NCBI RefSeq assembly: GCF_013249065.1
Contig: NZ_JABRWQ010000005.1
Coordinates: forward strand, 62,001-126,000
Source of the DNA: Winogradskyella litoriviva
GTDB lineage: Bacteria; Bacteroidota; Bacteroidia; Flavobacteriales; Flavobacteriaceae
Direction of reading: 5' to 3'
DNA length: 64,000 nt
In this document: one piece after another, positions 62,768-64,000 of the stretch
How positions within the stretch are numbered: position 1 is the stretch's first letter
Layout: every line of letters starts with the position of its first letter
The notes under the pieces: generated by a model
The model's database searches: none
Told to the model about the DNA's origin: nothing
The model's input: only the letters and a program-made list of their open reading frames with translations
Made by a program: the position numbers and the translations under genes

Positions 62768-64000
62768 ATGGAAATAGCAGAAAAAGTTAAACCTAGAGTT
62801 TACAGATTTGGAAATAAATCAGCAGATGGTGATAGTAAAATGAAGAATTTATTAGGTGGTAAAGGTGCTAATTTAGCAGAAATGAGTACTATAGGCATTC
62901 CGGTTCCGCCAGGATTTACAATTACAACTGATGTTTGTACAGAATATAACATACTTGGTAAGGATGCCACTGTAGATTTAATTAAGGAAGAAGTAGAAAA
63001 GTCAATCTTAAATATAGAAACTCAAATGGGTTCTGTATTTGGTGATAAAGATAATCCATTGCTAATCTCTGTTAGGTCTGGTGCAAGAGTGTCTATGCCA
63101 GGAATGATGGATACTGTATTAAATTTAGGACTTAATGACGAGGTTGTTATTGGTTTAGCAAAACGCACTAATAACGATCAGTTTGCATGGGATTCTTACC
63201 GTCGGTTTATTCAAATGTATGGTGGAGTTGTTCTAGGAATGAAACCAGAATCAAAAGATGATATAGACCCTTTTGAGGAAATTATGGAACACCTTAAAGA
63301 AAAGCGAGGAATTCATCTAGACACTGAATTCTCAATTCAAGATTTACAAGATTTAGTTTACGATTTCAAAGATGCTGTAAAAAAACGTACAGGACATGAT
63401 TTTCCAACTAATCCGTGGGAACAACTTTGGGGAGCTGTAATGGCTGTTTTTGATAGTTGGAATGGTAATAGAGCAATCTATTATAGAAATATGCATGGTT
63501 ATCCTGCGGATTGGGGAACAGCTGTAAATGTTCAAGCTATGGTTTACGGTAATATGGGTGATAATTCTGGTACAGGTGTTTGTTTTACTCGCGATGCTGG
63601 TACAGGCGAGAATGTTTTTAATGGAGAATATTTAATAAATGCCCAAGGAGAAGATGTAGTTGCTGGTGTTCGTACACCACAACAAATTACTAAATTAGGG
63701 TCACAACGTTGGGCAGAATTGGCTAAGATTGATGAGGTGGGTCGTGCAGAAAATTATCCGTCACTCGAAGAGTTGATGCCTAAAATTTTTAACGAATTAA
63801 ATGGGTATCAGAACATTTTAGAAAAACATTATCGCGATATGCAAGATATGGAGTTTACCATTCAAGATGGGAAACTTTGGATTCTTCAAACCAGAAATGG
63901 TAAGCGTACTGGTGCTGCCATGGTGAAAATTGCTATGGATTTGCTAAAAGAAGGTATGATTAACGAAAAAGAAGCTTTATTAAAAATTGAACCCAATAAA
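62768..64000 (+). CDS. ppdK: Pyruvate, phosphate dikinase, N-terminal part (cut by window edge)
   Basis: 411 codons are visible; the full protein is usually about 880-910 residues. The N-terminal ATP-grasp domain shows KNLLGGKGANLAEM, GIPVPPGFTIT, SVRSGARVSMPGMMDTVLNLGLN and the late WILQTRNGKRT. It interconverts pyruvate, ATP and phosphate with PEP, AMP and pyrophosphate. Its Fnr-type promoter and position after pflBA suggest use in anaerobic glycolysis (PEP to pyruvate with ATP gain) rather than only in gluconeogenesis. The catalytic His domain and the PEP domain lie beyond the window. Confidence 0.95.
   Translation, partial: MEIAEKVKPRVYRFGNKSADGDSKMKNLLGGKGANLAEMSTIGIPVPPGFTITTDVCTEYNILGKDATVDLIKEEVEKSILNIETQMGSVFGDKDNPLLISVRSGARVSMPGMMDTVLNLGLNDEVVIGLAKRTNNDQFAWDSYRRFIQMYGGVVLGMKPESKDDIDPFEEIMEHLKEKRGIHLDTEFSIQDLQDLVYDFKDAVKKRTGHDFPTNPWEQLWGAVMAVFDSWNGNRAIYYRNMHGYPADWGTAVNVQAMVYGNMGDNSGTGVCFTRDAGTGENVFNGEYLINAQGEDVVAGVRTPQQITKLGSQRWAELAKIDEVGRAENYPSLEELMPKIFNELNGYQNILEKHYRDMQDMEFTIQDGKLWILQTRNGKRTGAAMVKIAMDLLKEGMINEKEALLKIEPNK

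Noticed and set aside
1..64000. Search by eye for CRISPR arrays, tRNA/rRNA genes, transposases or phage genes
   Set aside because: No regularly spaced repeats, tRNA-like stretches or mobile-element proteins were recognised; a covariance-model scan would be needed to exclude a small RNA.

Overview
The window looks like a chromosomal segment of a marine or otherwise polymer-degrading member of the Flavobacteriaceae (Bacteroidota). Reasons: low GC throughout, promoters of the TAnnTTTG type, no Shine-Dalgarno-like sequences in front of most genes, a gliding lipoprotein (GldI), a type IX secretion sorting domain on an alginate-lyase-like enzyme, S46 dipeptidyl peptidase, DUF3810, DUF2141, 2TM and LETM1-related proteins, and a fused CcoN-CcoO oxidase subunit. 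I saw no rRNA, tRNA, CRISPR array, prophage or transposase gene. Codon and base use appear uniform, so most of this is core genome.

Layout. 1-5560 (minus): end of an amidohydrolase, a DUF3810 metalloprotease-like protein, an ECF sigma factor/membrane anti-sigma pair with a small secreted TonB-plug-like protein, and three small envelope proteins. 5716-11250: PepD, a secreted/folding block (NrnA-like phosphoesterase, GldI, cyclophilin-FKBP fusion), Ndk. 11472-16027 (plus): a tight eight-gene operon made of a DUF2141 protein, a periplasmic TPR-like protein, a LytS-type histidine kinase with a C-terminal 2TM domain, four stand-alone 2TM proteins and a LytTR response regulator. 16028-20355: LETM1-related protein, DPP7-like S46 peptidase, YceI lipoprotein. 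20442-32984: micro-oxic/anaerobic block with hemN, a universal stress protein, a cbb3 oxidase locus (ccoI, ccoS, ccoNO, ccoQ, ccoP, ccoG, fixH, a SafE-like protein) and a Crp/Fnr regulator. 33072-39096: VPS10/BNR-repeat secreted protein and a VWA/MoxR-type AAA pair. 39100-46417 (minus): six-gene run of secreted hydrolases and binding proteins. 46528-54508 (minus): beta-oxidation operon (marR, fadN-type, thiolase, acyl-CoA dehydrogenase) and a long-chain acyl-CoA ligase. 54772-57402: PL6 alginate-lyase-like T9SS enzyme. 57797-64000: pflB, pflA, a DUF3360 transporter and the start of ppdK.

How it fits together. The strongest result is a predicted Fnr regulon. Palindromes of the form TGA(T/C)-N4-(A/G)TCA lie upstream of hemN, ccoS-ccoNOQP, ccoI, pflB and ppdK. 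In all five cases the palindrome centre is exactly 36.5 bp from the last base of a TAnnTTTG-like -7 element, which would put it near -41.5, the class II activator position. The ccoI site lies in the divergent region shared with the crp/fnr gene and probably also allows fnr autorepression. Together the targets would switch the cell to high-affinity respiration, oxygen-independent haem synthesis and pyruvate-formate fermentation with PPDK. A second less-understood system is the histidine kinase/2TM array/LytTR operon, which has 21-bp-spaced direct repeats in its promoter region.

The two stretches longer than 300 bp without a gene (57403-57796 and 62450-62767) each hold a terminator followed by a predicted Fnr-type promoter; nothing else was recognised in them.
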